Source of the DNA: Sapria himalayana
Lineage: Eukaryota; Streptophyta; Magnoliopsida; Malpighiales; Rafflesiaceae
Length of the DNA stretch: 64,000 nt
NCBI GenBank assembly: GCA_029783825.1
Contig: JAREIK010000506.1
Location: forward strand, 1,321,502 to 1,385,501
Direction of reading: 5' to 3'
Shown here: in pieces, positions 10,876-24,000 of the stretch
Numbering within the stretch: the first letter of the stretch is position 1
How the letters are laid out: every line of letters starts with the position of its first letter
Translations under genes and position numbers: made by a program
The notes under the pieces: generated by a model
The model's input: only the letters and a program-made list of their open reading frames with translations
What the model was told of the DNA's origin: nothing
The model's database searches: none

Positions 10876-13292
10876 TTTAAATTTTTTTAATTATTTGTTT
10901 TAATATTTTAATAGATTTTGTTTATAAAATGTATGTTAATGGTCTATAGTTGAGCAATTTCTTGAGGGGTACATTCTCCTCGTAAAATCATAAAAAAATT
11001 ATATTATAAATAAATAATTATAAAAATATAAAAATACAAAAAATAATTATATATATTAATAAGGACTAAATTAACTATATTTATGATGTATTCATTTTTT
11101 ATAAAAGTATACAAAAAATTTTCTAAAATTTAAAAATAAGAAACTAAAAAAATTGTATTAAGGTAACATTAAATAATAAATTCAACAAGTATAATAATTT
11201 TTTTCTATATTTTAAAAATTAAATTAATTTATATTAAAATTTCTACTAATATAAATGTAAATTAATTCATTGTATAATAAAATAAAAAATATTTTCAAAA
11301 TTATCTAAATTAACGAATAAACTAGTAAAAATTAATATTATTATAAATAAAAATTATTATTATTATAGAAAACTTTTATATAACTAAATAATACAAATTT
11401 TGAAAATCTTGAAATATAAAAAAAATATAATTTTTTTAATAAAGTTAAAAGAAAATAAATTAATATTTATAAATAAATACATAGATGTTTGCTCTTACAC
11501 AAATTTATACGAGTTAAACAATTGAGTAATATTTTTACTAGTTGCTTTTAACATTAAGTTTTTATTAAAATAATAAATATAACTTATTTAAATTATCTTC
11601 TCATTTTAAGTAATTTTTTGAATTTTAAAAATTATTAATGATATCAAATAATATGAAATTTTATGTTTTTAAAATTATTTCATATTATCTTCACAAAAAA
11701 TAATATGAATTCTTAAAAATTTATAAGCATAAAATATTAATTTTTATATATATTTTAACATTAATAGTATTTTATAACTCTTAGGCGAGTGGCTAGAAGA
11801 CAAACTATCTTTTCATTTATGTATTATTATATAGAGTTTGTTAATTTTGTACCTATTTGATATTTTTTTTATAAGGCTAACCATATTTTTTTAATTGTTT
11901 ATATATTTATTGTTTAATTAATATTATAATAAAAAATAGTAAGGTGTTTATTTTTTATTTGTACCTTGATGCACGCACATTAATTTTGTTAATAAAATTT
12001 TGATAGTAGATAAAATTATTGAGTCTTTTTGATTATATATATATATATATATTGTTTATTTAATGTTTTAATAATAAAAAATATAAAAAATATAAAAAAT
12101 TTGCTAATATTTACATTCACGTCGAGACGCGATATTCTTCAACAACAAGTGAAGCGAACCTCTGCATTTGGCCATAAATCCCTCGAGACTAACGCATCAA
12201 CATATAATCGAGGTTTAAGTTTTAATTTTTAATTGATTTGAGGTATGTTTTATACATTTATTCTTCATCGATTATCTTAATTAAGCCTAAGCGTATTGAT
12301 TGTTATTTATTGTTTCCGAAATTCTTCTCCTTTATTCACCATGGTGTTATTGGATTAAGTATATATACTTAATCATATACATACTTCATGTATTTGTGCT
12401 ATAATGCATTGTCATTGTGTGGATTTTGATGGTGCATAGTAGGTATGCTGGATTAATAACTTCTTCAATATACATAACTACATATTGTATACAAAAATAG
12501 TATACATAAATATAAGTGTGCTTTATTTAAGTGTGTTTAAACATGACTATATATATATATATATAGATAATTATAAAAATAGTATATATAAACTATTTAA
12601 ACATAACTATATCTCTATAACTATAGAAACAGTAAACATAAACTTTTACTATACATTATAAGTAATTTATAAAAATTGTAAAAACTTATGATTAAAAATG
12701 CAAAAATATCTAATATTGGAATTTAAAGTATTTTAAATCCTATGAAATTTAACTAATCAAACTAAGCACATCGCAGCCCTTGAATGAGAGTGCCCTAGGA
12801 TTATGATAATAAACTCTCGTGCAATGTCATCCTTAAATTATTCTAAGTCATTATAAACTCATATGTACTCATATCAAACAATTACTTCTCAATGTTGTCC
12901 GAGCCACTTGTATTTATTGTATTATCAATAATTGAGAAGTAAATTCGTCCATCCATTTATATTGCACCATAAAAGAAAGATTTATTATGATTCCTATGGC
13001 TAGAATGATTTATATTCATTTCATGCTAGCTTAATAGCCACATGAGGGATGACATTTCATAAGTCATATGAGGGTTGATTATATTCATTTTAGCACAATA
13101 ATCTGATTATGTTTCTAATTTGAACCAAAGAAAAGAGATTATAAATTTAATTTGAAAAATATATTTAGTCACTTACATGATTTGTATGCCATATTATCAA
13201 TTTATATATATATTATATCTTAAATTTTTAATATTTCTAAATTGTTTGTAGGAATGCAAATCGACAGGTTTAGAGCCAACCTAAACCTAAGC
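10876..13292. other. AT-rich presumed CACTA 5' region, possible leader exon
   Basis: Mostly very AT-rich without genes. At about 12,115-12,240 a richer segment (CACGTCGAGACGCGATATTC, then CCCTCGAGACTAACGC) stands out and is followed by GAG|GTATGT, a good donor site. It could be the 5' leader exon of the transposase gene, whose coding start at 21,078 lies just after an acceptor-like AAAACAG near 21,071. If so, the copia element sits in its first intron. This is inference only. The copia target site is at 13,288-13,292. Confidence 0.3.
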
Positions 13293-13527
13293 TGTTATTT
13301 TAATATGGGGGTAGGTGAAAATCACCTTGCCCACATTGGAAAATTGTTTGGAGATTTCCAAATTTTTTCCTATATAAAGGGCTTTTCTATTACTTTGAAA
13401 ATCATTCCCATGTATTCCAATTTCTCATTTTCTTTTGAATGTATTTTATTTCCTGATGTAATTTATTGCTTTACTTTTGAATTTTCTATCTTTCAAATTA
13501 TTGCAGGTTTAGTTTTATTTTATAACA
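13293..13527 (+). repeat. 5' LTR of copia element B
   Basis: 235 bp, TGTTATTTTAA to TTTTATAACA, with 6-bp inverted ends. A TATATAA box at 13,371-13,377 fits an LTR promoter, so transcripts would start about 30 bp further on. Confidence 0.93.
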
Positions 13528-13528
13528 G

Positions 13529-13540
13529 TGGTATCAGAGG
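13529..13540 (+). promoter_or_regulatory. Primer-binding site (initiator tRNA-Met)
   Basis: TGGTATCAGAGG begins two bases after the 5' LTR and matches the 3' end complement of plant initiator tRNA-Met except for the last base. Confidence 0.9.
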
Positions 13541-13729
13541 AGGTTAGTTAGTAACTTTTGTAGTTAATGCATTTTAGAAAAGTTCTGTCAAAAGGGCGAT
13601 AAGAGCCTCAAGGTTTGTGGTTTTTAAGAGGGTAATTGCGCCCCTTCACTTACCTGGGAACTTTTTTTTAGTGTAATAACACAAATTGTTATTATTATAC
13701 TCGGTTACTGTTCACTGTAAAAGTGAAAC

Positions 13730-16700
13730 ATGGCAGCAGAATTTGAAATAGAAAAATTCAATGGAAGTAATTTTTCATTGTGGAAAATGAAAATTAAGGC
13801 AATTTTGAGGAAGGATAATTGCTTAGATGCAATTGGAAAAAGGCTCATCGGAATTCCTGACGACAAGTGGAATGAGATGGATAGTAATGCAGTAGCTGAC
13901 CTGCATTTGGCACTTGCTGATGGAGTATTATCGAGTGTGGTAGAAAAGAATACGGCAAAAGAAATTTGGGATACTCTCACAAGGTTGTACGAGGCAAAGT
14001 CACTTCACAACAAGATCTTCTTAAAAAGAAGATTGTACACTTTACGAATGATGGAATCTGTTACGGTAACTGATCATATCAATACTCTGAATACTTTATT
14101 TTCGTAACTTACTACGTTGGGTCACAAGATAGAAGAAGTTGAACGTGCTGAGATTTTACTTCAGAGTTTACCTGATTCGTATGATCAACTCGTGATCAAT
14201 CTAACGAATGGTGCATTGACTGATAGTTTAATTTTTAATAATATTGTCTCTGCCATCTTAGAAGAAGAAAATAGACGTAAAAACAAAGAGGATAGATATG
14301 TAAATGCACAACAAATAGATGCTTTGACAATGATACGAGGGAGATCAACGGAGCGTGGCCCCAGTGGGAGTCAGAATTATGGTAGATCAAAATCTCGAAG
14401 TAAGAAAAATATTAAATGTTATAACTGTGGTAAGAAATGACACTTAAAAAGAGATTGTTGGTTTAAGAAAAGAAATATAGATGATGAGTTATCTAAGACA
14501 CAAGGGAATGTTGCAAGCATCAATGATGAAGATAGTATTTTGTATAGTGAGGTAACAATAATAGTTGAAAGTAAAAAACAGTTTAGTGATGTATGGTTGC
14601 TAGACTCAGGAGCATCGTGGCATATGACTTCTCGGAGAGATTGGTTTCAAAAATATGAACCAATCTCAGGTGGGTCAGTGCACATGGGTGATGATCATAC
14701 TTTGAAAATTATTGGTGTGGGTACTATCAAAATTAAAATGTTTGATGGTATGATTCGTACCATTCAAGATGTACGACATGTGATTGACTTGAAGAAAAAT
14801 CTATTGTCTTTGGGACAAATAGATAGTCTTGGATGCAAAACTCATATTGAAAATGGGATGATAAAAATTATGAGAGGTTCACTCGTGGTAATGAAGGGAG
14901 AAAAGATCACAGCAAATTTATTCATGCTTAAAGGAGAAACAGTACAGGAAGCAGATGCATGTGTTGCATCAATTACTAAGGAAGAAGAATCAACAATGAT
15001 ATGGCATCTTAAACTATGTCACATGTCAGAACAAGGTTTGAAGATTTTCTCTAATAAAAAGTTACTTCCGGGGCTCAAAACAGTAAATTTGCCTTTTTGT
15101 GAGCATTGTGTTACTAGTAAGCAGAATAGATTGGCATTTAAAAGATCAAATGTAAGAAGTAAAAATACGCTAGACTTGATATATTCTGATGTATGGGAAT
15201 CACCTGAAATATCTTATGGAGGAGCAAAGTATTTTGTATCCTTCATTGATGATTATTCAAGGAGATGTTGGGTATATCCAATCAAGAAAAAGTCAGATGT
15301 ATTTTTAACTTTTAAAGAATTCAAAGCATGGGTGGAACTTGAATCTGGGAAAAGAATTAAGTGTTTGCGGACAGATAATGGAAGTGAGTATACAGTTGGT
15401 GAATTTCTTGTTTTTTTAAGCAAGAAGGTATCAAACGATAGTTCACAGTCACATACACTCCACAACAAAATGGAGTAGCAGAACAGTTGAACAGAACTCT
15501 TGTAGAAAGAATGAGAGCAATGTTAACGACTACAAGACTACCCAAGTCATTTTGGGCGGAAGCAGCAAAAACTGCATGCTATGTGATAAATCGATCGCCA
15601 TCAACATCGATTGATTTGAAGACACCGATGGAGATGTGGACGGGTAAGCCGGCAGACTACTCTACTTTACATTATTTTGGATGTCCTACATATGTAATGT
15701 ATAACACCCAAGAAAGAGCAAAGCTGGATCCAAAATCCAGAAAATGCATATTCTTAGGGTATGCTGAAGGAGTAAAGGGGTATTGCCTGTGGGAACCCAC
15801 TGACCACAAGGTAATAATCAGCAGAGATGTAATTTTTAAAGAAAGAATTGAAGATTATAGCACATTAAAAGAAGTTTCAGAAACTACCACTATTCATGTA
15901 GAAAATGATCAGAAACAAGATATTCCAAAGTCAATAGAGAAAGAATTAGAGCATGAAGCACAAGAACAAGTCGTGTCTGAGGCTCAAGGGGTTAGTCGGC
16001 CAATTCGTAATAAAAGACCGCCAGCTTGGCACTCGGAGTATGTTACGGAGAGCAACATTGCATATTGTCTCCTAACAGAAGATGGAGAACCTTCAACATT
16101 TCGAGAAGCTTTAAAAAATTCAGATGCATCTCTGTGGATGACAGCAATGGTGGAAGAAATTGAAGCTCTACACAAGAACAAGACTTGGAAGCTAGTACCG
16201 TTACCAATCGGAAGAAAAGCTATTGGAAACAAATGGGTTTACAAGATAAAGCGGGATAACAATGATCAAATAGAATGATATCGTGCAAGATTGGTGATAA
16301 AGGGGTATGCTCAGAAAGAAGGTATTGACTTCAATGAAATTTTTTCTCCGGTGGTTCGTCTTACAACAATTAGAGTAGTAATGACTCTATGTGCTACACT
16401 TGATTTGCATTTGGAGCAGTTAGATGTTAAAACTGCTTTTCTTCATGGAGAAATTGAAGAAGAAATTTATATGTTCCAGCCAGAAGGATTTGTTGAAATT
16501 GGTAAAGAGAACTTGGTTTGTAAGTTGAACAAATCTCTATATGGTTTGAAACAAGCACCGAGGTGTTGGTATAAGAGATTTGATTCCTTCATCATGAGCC
16601 TTGGATATAATAGACTAAGTTCAGACCATTGTACATACTACAAAAGGTTTGAAGAAAATGATTTCATCATTTTACTATTATATGTGGATGACATGTTGGT

Positions 16701-17673
16701 AGCAGGCCCAAACAAATGTCGAATCCAAGAATTGAAGGCACAGTTGGCTAGAGAATTTGATATGAAGTACTTGGGACTAGCAAACAAGATTCTAGGGATG
16801 CAGATTTACCGAGATAAAAATAATAAGAAGATTTGGCTTTCTCAACAAAATTATTTTAACAAAATCTTGCATCGCTTTAATATGCAAGATAGTAAGCCAA
16901 TTTCTACCCCTCTTCCTGTTTATTTCAAATTATCCTCAAGTATGTGTCCTAGCTCGGAAGAAGAGAGGATGAAGATGTCTCGAGTACCGTATGCATCAGC
17001 AGTGGGAAGTTTAATGTTTGCAATGATTTGTACAAGACCAGATATTGCACAAGCAGTTGGAGTGGTTAGTCGATTCATGGCAAATCCGGGCTTAGAACAT
17101 TGGAGTACTGTGAAGAGGATTTTCAGATATCTGAAAGGAACCTCAAATACTACAATATGTTATGGAAGTTCAGATCTTATTGTTAGAGGTTATGTTGATG
17201 CAGACTATGCTGGAAATGTTGATAATAGCAAGTCTACAACAGGTTATGTTTTTTCTCTTGCTGGAGGAGCTGTAAGTTGGGTTTCGAAATTGCAGCCTAT
17301 TGTATCTACTTCTACGACAGAAGCAGAATATGTTGCAGCTACACAAGCCAGTAAAGAAGCAATCTGGTTGCAAATACTGTTGGAAGAGCTTGGATATAAA
17401 CAAGATAAGGTTACTTTATTTTGTGATAGTCAAAGTGCTCTACACTTGGCAAGAAATCCAATATTTCACTCCAAGACAAAACACATCAGGGTACAATATC
17501 ATTTTGTACGAGAGAAAGTAGAAGAAGGAAGTGTGGATTTGCAAAAGATTGATACCGAAGAAAACATAGCGGATGTTTTAACCAAACCGATCAGCAATGA
17601 CAAGTTTGAATGGTGTAGAACTTCATGTGGCTTAACAAGATTGGAAGCATGTATTGACAAGCAAAGAAAGTGA
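13730..17673 (+). pseudogene. Copia gag-pol polyprotein gene, four nonsense codons and one frameshift
   Basis: Starts MAAEFEIEKFNG, the usual copia gag opening, about 200 bp after the LTR. Order: gag (13,730-14,440) with zinc knuckle CX2CX4HX4C at its end; protease DSGAS (14,603-14,617); GAG-pre-integrase and HHCC (from about 15,000, IWHLKLCHMSEQGL); integrase core (SDVW, RTDNGSEY, then NGVAEQ); reverse transcriptase with YVDD (16,681-16,692); RNase H (GYVDADYAGN, STTEAEY, TKHI). Breaks: TAA at 14,105, TGA at 14,438 inside the zinc knuckle, a one-base slip in the T-run near 15,411-15,417, TAG at 15,439, and TGA at 16,276 just before the reverse transcriptase. Three of the four stops fit C-to-T decay of CAA, CAG or CGA codons; the other fits GGA to TGA. 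The copy cannot make an intact polyprotein. Confidence 0.93.
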
Positions 17674-17678
17674 TTTTC

Positions 17679-17689
17679 AAGTGGGAGAA
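17679..17689 (+). promoter_or_regulatory. Polypurine tract of copia element B
   Basis: AAGTGGGAGAA directly precedes the 3' LTR and follows the RNase H stop codon. It is the expected plus-strand primer. Confidence 0.85.
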
Positions 17690-17924
17690 TATTATTTTAA
17701 TATGGGGGTAGGTGAAAATCACCTTGCCCACATTGGAAAATTCTTTGGAGATTCCCAAACTTTTTCCTATATAAAGGGCTTTTCTATTACTTTGAAAATC
17801 ATTCCCATGTATTCCAATTTCTCATTTTCTTTTGAATGTATTTTATTTCCTGATGTAATTTATTGCTTTACTTTTGAATTTTCTATCTTTCAAATTATTA
17901 CGGGTTTAGTTTTATTTTATAACA
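17690..17924 (+). repeat. 3' LTR of copia element B
   Basis: 235 bp, same length as the 5' LTR with six substitutions and no gaps; it begins TA rather than TG. TATATAA lies at 17,768-17,774. Confidence 0.93.
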
Positions 17925-18639
17925 CAAGCTAAATCCTACACATCAACCTGCATTATGTTCAAATCCCTTGTAAGGGACTAAGTATAAAACAATTAATCAA
18001 ATATAATAAAAATGATAAATCAAGATTTTATTATAGTTTTGGATGGCACAACAAAGAAGCTTGAACAAAGAGAAATTGTTTATGATGTTGCATAAAAGTA
18101 TTTTTTACGTTTTCGAGTTGATCACATAGCAATTAAGAAAATATCAAAAATAAATTAGTGATCAAGAATAATTATTTGTGTTGCAAAGGAACCAAAAAAA
18201 TCCAAATTATTGAGAGAAAAAAGAAAATGAAAATAAAGTAGCCTTATAGCTCTTAAGTAGCACTGCATAACAAGAAATCCAAATCATTCTAATCTTAAAA
18301 TAGAAAAAAAGATCAGGCTTGCATCTCTTAAATTATAAAAAAAAATAACAAAAATAATTTAATATTATGCTCTGATACCACTAAAGGTAGGAATATTGCT
18401 CTAAAAAGTATTTTTTTAAATTAGTTCAATTTCAGAATTTTATTAAATAGATTTTCTTGAGCAATGAAAGTATTATTCTTTATATTTTGTTGCTTCCAAA
18501 AACAGCACTAACTTTTATATAACTTTGCAAAAAAAAAATGGAATTCCTCCACAACACTAATAATAATAATAATACTTAATATTTTTATCCTTAATATATA
18601 TATATATACACACATATATATAATGGATAATTATGTTAT
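17925..18639. other. AT-rich CACTA interior, no gene
   Basis: No coding signal. TGCTCTGATACCACT near 18,369 is the reverse complement of a primer-binding-like sequence, but no LTR is recognisable beside it. A TA microsatellite lies at 18,590-18,625. Confidence 0.4.
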
Positions 18640-18968
18640 GGAATCCAAAAAAAAATATCTATGATTTGGGTTATATTTTAGTACGTAAATTCCGATACTC
18701 ATAATTATCCAAATATAATTAAAAAAAACTATATGCATAAACTCATTTCAGCTTACTCAATATGCAAAAAATGAGTTTATGCATATTTTTATGCATATAG
18801 AGTATTTATGAACTCCATATGCATATGTTTTTGTTTATGAAGAAATGAGTTTCTGCATAAACTCATATGCATAATTGAGCATATGCATACCGTATGAATA
18901 AAGGAAGGTAATTATAAGTATAGGAATTTGGAATACCCAAATCATAAATATTTTAGATTTTGGTCCCC
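18640..18968. mobile_element. Hairpin MITE with about 65-bp inverted arms
   Basis: The left arm (from GGAATCCAAAA, with CTATGATTTGGGTTATATTT and CTCATAATTATCC) is inverted at the right end (GGTAATTATAAGTATAGG, then CCCAAATCATAAATATTTTAG). The core has a second palindrome, ATGCATAAACTCATT against AATGAGTTTATGCAT. Flanks TTATGTTAT and AAATGTTAT match at 7 of 9 positions, suggesting a 9-bp target duplication and hence a Mutator-type MITE. No coding capacity. Confidence 0.65.
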
Positions 18969-19330
18969 AAATGTTATATTAAAATTAAAAATTATAAAAA
19001 AACATAATTATTTTCATTTTGGGTACCCTTAAAATTTTTTCTTATAACATTATAACTTTTATCCACTTTTGATGCATCAAAATGCATCACCTTTGATCAT
19101 CTCACATGTGTTTTTAAAAAATTTAAATCTAAAATAATAGTTTCGGAATTAAAAAATCAATTTTTGATTCTCATAGGGTTTACCAAAATATATTTCTTCA
19201 AAGAACAATGATAGATTCAAACACAATTTTTACACCTATTTAATGATGCCACCAACTATCCAACTAGTAACTTTTTAGAAATCTTGGATTCAAAAATCTT
19301 TATCATGATAACGCAATTAGGATTTGATTA
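18969..19330. other. AT-rich stretch, no gene
   Basis: Unique-looking AT-rich sequence with no open frame or recognised repeat. Confidence 0.35.
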
Positions 19331-20240
19331 TTTTAAGTATAAATATAAGTATAATTATATGTCTAACTAAATGTAAAACCACACGTAACTATATTTATAA
19401 TTACATGTATTAAAACATAAAACATTTTGTTTAATTATATGTGTATAACTATATATAAATATTTATAGATCTAAATAAAATTTTATATAATTAAATATAA
19501 CATATTTTTAACTATTTATACATATATGTATACATATATGTAAATCTATATATTTGTTTATAACATTGTATATATTTATGTATAACTAAATATAACTACT
19601 AGTATGAATATATATATATATATATAAACTAAATGTTGAACAATATATAAATTTGTATAACTATATATATTATATGTATAATAATATATAACTATAAATA
19701 ATTCTATCTTACTATATGTATAACTATAAAAACTTTATACATAACTATATATATATATATAAAATTAACAACATGTATTTAATATACATTTTTATATATT
19801 AGTATAAAAATTTTATTTTAGTATATCTATACCTATACATAACTATGTGTATAAATATATGAAATTATATGAAAAAATATATATACATTCATGTATAAAT
19901 ATAAGTTTAATTATACGTGTAACTATATGTATAACCGCATGTAACTATCTTTATAATTATATGTATAAAAACATACAACATAATATTTAACTAAATGTGT
20001 ATAACTATATATACATATTTGTAAAACTATAAAAAACTCTATATAAATAAATATAACTTTATTTTTAATTATGTATACGTATATGCATACATATATGTAA
20101 ATCAATATTTGTATACATTTATTTATATTTACTTATAACTACTTGTATGCATATATTTATATATATTTATATGTTAAACTAAATGTAACTATTTATAACT
20201 ACATTTACTATATGTATCCTAACATATTATTATATATGGG
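19331..20240. repeat. AT-rich direct duplication and TATA-rich minisatellite
   Basis: A block of about 280 bp at 19,336-19,620 recurs at about 19,890-20,165. Shared order: ATAAATATAAG, TAATTATA, CGTAACTATATTTATAATTA, GTGTATAACTATATATA, ACATATATGTAAATC, then ACTAGTATG or ACTTGTATG. The spacing is about 550 bp and the interval has shorter AACTATATGTATA repeats. It could be a matrix-attachment-like or recombination-prone tract. Confidence 0.6.
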
Positions 20241-20492
20241 ATAATATTATTTTGTTGCACTAACTTGAAATAAAACGGCTAAATATATAATAATAACAAT
20301 ATATAAGCACATAGCATGAGAGTGTCCGTTGATCAGGCTCATATATGGTATAATACAAATAAGGATCGTATACCTAATCCCAGCCCTTGGGCCTCAGGCT
20401 CAAATATGAACTTATGTATAACAAAAAAATATAATATTTGATAGGTTTGTACTGAAGAACTTATATTTTTCTTTTATATAATTATTCATTCT

Positions 20493-20830
20493 AACACTGC
20501 ACTCTCTGTGTCTCTCTCTCCCTCTATAATTCTTTCAGTCATTCTCTTCCTCTTTTTCTGTGTCACACTCTCTCTTGTTAATTTTTTTTCTCGCTCTTCT
20601 TTCTTGCTTGTTCTCTCTCTCTCCACCCCCTCTCTCTCTCTCCCTCTCTCTTCCTCTTTCTCTCCCTCTTCCCCCCTCTCTCCCTTTCACCATTTCTCTC
20701 CAACTCTCTCTCCCTCCCCTCCCCCCCCCCCCCCCCCCCGCCTCCTCATTTCTCTGCCCCTCTTTCTCCCCACCTTATCTCTCTCCTCTTTCTCTCTCTC
20801 TCCCTCTCCTCCTTCAAACATTAAATGTCT
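20493..20830 (+). repeat. Polypyrimidine CT tract with C19 run
   Basis: About 340 bp of nearly pure C and T on the plus strand, including 19 consecutive C at 20,721-20,739. It lies about 250 bp upstream of the transposase start at 21,078. Such tracts can form triplex or i-motif structures and CT-rich patches occur in plant core promoters, so it may belong to the transposase promoter. Open frames here are artefacts of low complexity. Confidence 0.7.
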
Positions 20831-21077
20831 TTCTTTTTTGCTTTCCTTTCTTGTGCATTATCACACTTTGCACCCATTATCTGGTATAATTGTGATATCA
20901 ATTAATCTTTATCGTGCTAAAAATTGATTTATCTATTAATGTAGATTCTACAAACACATTGCCTCGATATTCATGATATTTAATTTTTAAATATTCATCT
21001 GTAAGTAATTTTATTTAATTATTTGTTTAATCAAAATAATGATTGGGTATAATTTTTTGTAAATAAAACAGGGCAAA

Positions 21078-24000
21078 ATGAGCTTAGATCATCAGTGGAT
21101 GTATAGAAGGGTTATTAATGGATTTTTGAATAATGATTTTTTGACTGGGCTTGAAACTTTCATCAATTTTGCATGTAGTCAATCGAGATTGATGGATGGA
21201 GAAAAAATTAAGTGTTCATGTAATCATCATAAGTGTCAAAATATCTCTTTTCATGATGCAAACACAATAAGATATCATTTGGCTAAATATGACTTTGTGC
21301 CAAATTATTTTGTTTGGATTTATCATGAAGAAAGTACAATGGCTCTGAATATTGACCAAAATGAGGGTATAGAATCATTTTCTTGTGGTGAAGAATCATC
21401 AAACACATACCATAGAATGATCATGAAAGTTGCTGATACTAACTTCAATATGAATTACATGGATGAATCACCTAATCCTGAAGCTCAGAAATTTTATGAA
21501 ATACTTAAAGCTGTAGATAAAGAGTTGTGGCCTAGTTGTAAAACACATTCACAATTGTCACTTGTGGCTCAACTAATGAGCATTAAATCAGAAAATCATA
21601 TGTCAGAAAATTATTTGATCAAATGATGGAACTGATGAAAAGGATTATTCTAGATAATAATTTGATCACTAACAACTTTTACAACACTAAGAAGTTACTA
21701 TGAGAAATGAGTCTACCAGTGGAAAAATTTGATTGTTATTTAAATTGATGCATGTTATATTGGGGTGGTGATAGTGATTTAATTAGTTGTAAGTTTTGTG
21801 ATCATCCTCGATTTAGGAAGGCACCTCGTGTTGTAGATACGCGACGAAAATTGAAGGTTGTCTTTAAGAAGATGTATTATTTTCTATTAATTGCTTGATT
21901 ACATAGACTATATGAATCAAATACTATAGCAAATGATAAGAGGTGGCATTCTGAGCATGAGGTTGAAGAAGGGGTAATGCGCCATCCATCAAATTCACAT
22001 GCTTGGAAGCATTTTAATTATATACATCAAGATGTTGAGCAAAAAGTCGAAATGTGAGATTGGGTCTCTGCACTGATGGATTTCATCCATTTGGGCAATA
22101 TGGACAATAGTATTCAACATGGCCAGTGATAGTGATACCTTATAACTTGTTTTTATGGTTTTGTATGAAGGAGCAATATATGTTTTTGGTAATATTAGTT
22201 CTAGGGACAAAAAATCCGAAAGACATGTTGGATGTTTTCTTACAGCCACTTATTGCAGAGTTAAATCATTTGCGGGATGTTGGCATGAATACATATGATA
22301 TCTCAAAGAGAAAAATTTTCATTATGCGGGCAGCCCTTATGTGGATGGTAAGTGACTTTCCTACATATTCAATATTGTTTGGCTGGAGTACTACAGGACG
22401 ATTTGCATGCCCGTATTGCATGAAAAATTCTGATGCATTTACCCTCAAATTTAGTGGTGAACAGTCATGGGTTGATAACCATCGTAAGTTTCTACGTACG
22501 AATCATCCATTTCGAAGAAATAGAAGTGCATTTCGAAAAAATAAAAACTGTGATGATAGTTGCACCAGCAGTTCATTCAAGAGATGATATTATGACAGAG
22601 ATTTAGAGTTTGGGTTTGAAGAAGGTAACTGAAAAGGAAGCTACTAGAATTAATGGACCGATAGGAAAATTATTTGGTTGGAGGAAACATAGTATATTTT
22701 GGGACTTGCCCAGTTAGAAGTCTAATTTAATTCGTCATAACTTAGATGTAATGCATATTTAAAAAAAAATTTAGACAATGTTTTCAACACTGTCCTTAAT
22801 GTAGACGGAAAAATAAAAGGCACTTTAAAATCAAGACAAGAGATGAATGATTACTATCGGCATCCTAAATTGAAACTGAATGAGGAAACAAGAAAATTCC
22901 CTAAAGCTTGCTACACACTTGATAAGAAGGCAAGACAGATATTGTGTGAATGGGTTAAAAATTTGAAATTCTCTGATGAATTTGTGTCAAATATGGGTAG
23001 ATGTGTGGATATAAAAAATCTAAGTTATTTGGAATGAAAAGTCATGACTGTCATTTATTTATGTAGAGATTAATACCAATTTCATTCCGTGAATTACTTC
23101 CACTAAGTGTTTGGAAGGTCCTTACAGAACTTAGTTTATTTTTCAAACAGCCAACTACGACCACAATCAAAATAGATGACATGATGAGGCTGGAGAATGA
23201 CATTCCACTTATTATTTTTAAGCTTGAACAGATATTCCCACCGAGTTTTTTTGATTCAGTGGAGCATATGCCGGTCCATTTGACATATGAAGCAAGGATT
23301 GCAGGGCTAGTGCAATTCAGGTGGATGTATCCTTTTGAGAGGTAAATAGATATAATTTGTTGTGTTTTATTATTTCGTACTTTAAATAATATTGTAATTT
23401 AATCTAATTGAAACCTAACATTGTGGTTGTATGTATCTTTGTAAGTTGAAATTGAATGTTAGAAACAAGGCAAAAGTTGAGGTTTCAATTTGCAATGCAT
23501 ATTTAGTAGAAGAAGCATCATCATTTTGTTCTATTTTGAGGATCATGTCAATACAAAGAATAGAAATGTGACACGGAATTATGGAGGTCATGTGATGGTA
23601 GAAGATGATTATGTGGACAAACTATCTATCTTCAAGTACCTTAGAAGAGCATTTGGAAGAGCAATGAAAAGTTGTATGAAAGATGAAAAGTACAAAGCAA
23701 CCCGTAGCTATGTTTTACTTAATTGTGAGGAGGTTGCACCATATATTGAGTATGTATCCCCAAAATGGTTGCAGGATTATTCATAGTTTAATTTTATCTT
23801 TAATAGAAATTATTAAAAATTGATATACATTTTTTTCTCTCTTTTTCTATTTGTGTAGTATTTATGTTGAGCAGTTAAAAAATATGCATCCAGTAATTTC
23901 CAGTAATGATATCGATTATATGCTAGAAACTGAATTTGCAAATTGTTTAAAAAATTATGTGAGAATTATTAAGTTTTATATTTTTGAATTATTTAATTTA

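Larger units (their letters stand above)
13293..17924 (+). mobile_element. Ty1/copia retrotransposon B, structurally complete, coding region broken
   Basis: A 4,632-bp element with 235-bp LTRs, TGTTAT...ATAACA ends, primer-binding site, polypurine tract and all copia domains in copia order (gag, protease, integrase, reverse transcriptase, RNase H). Flanking 5-bp sequences are TAAGC (13,288-13,292) and CAAGC (17,925-17,929), a target duplication with one change. The gag opening and overall domain text resemble the Tnt1/Tork group; lineage placement is tentative. LTRs differ at 6 of 235 positions. It lies inside the presumed 5' intron of the CACTA element. Confidence 0.93.

Noticed and set aside
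18369..18385. Reverse primer-binding-like sequence TGCTCTGATACCACT
   Set aside because: No LTR ends in CA beside it and no copia or gypsy coding text on the minus strand to its left.
20258..20280. CACTAACTTGAAATAAAACGG as a CACTA 5' terminus near the transposase gene
   Set aside because: It has no subterminal repeats behind it and does not match the identified 3' end (rc CATTACAAGAAAAA).
20508..20927. Ser/Pro/Leu-rich frames
   Set aside because: Translation of the CT tract.
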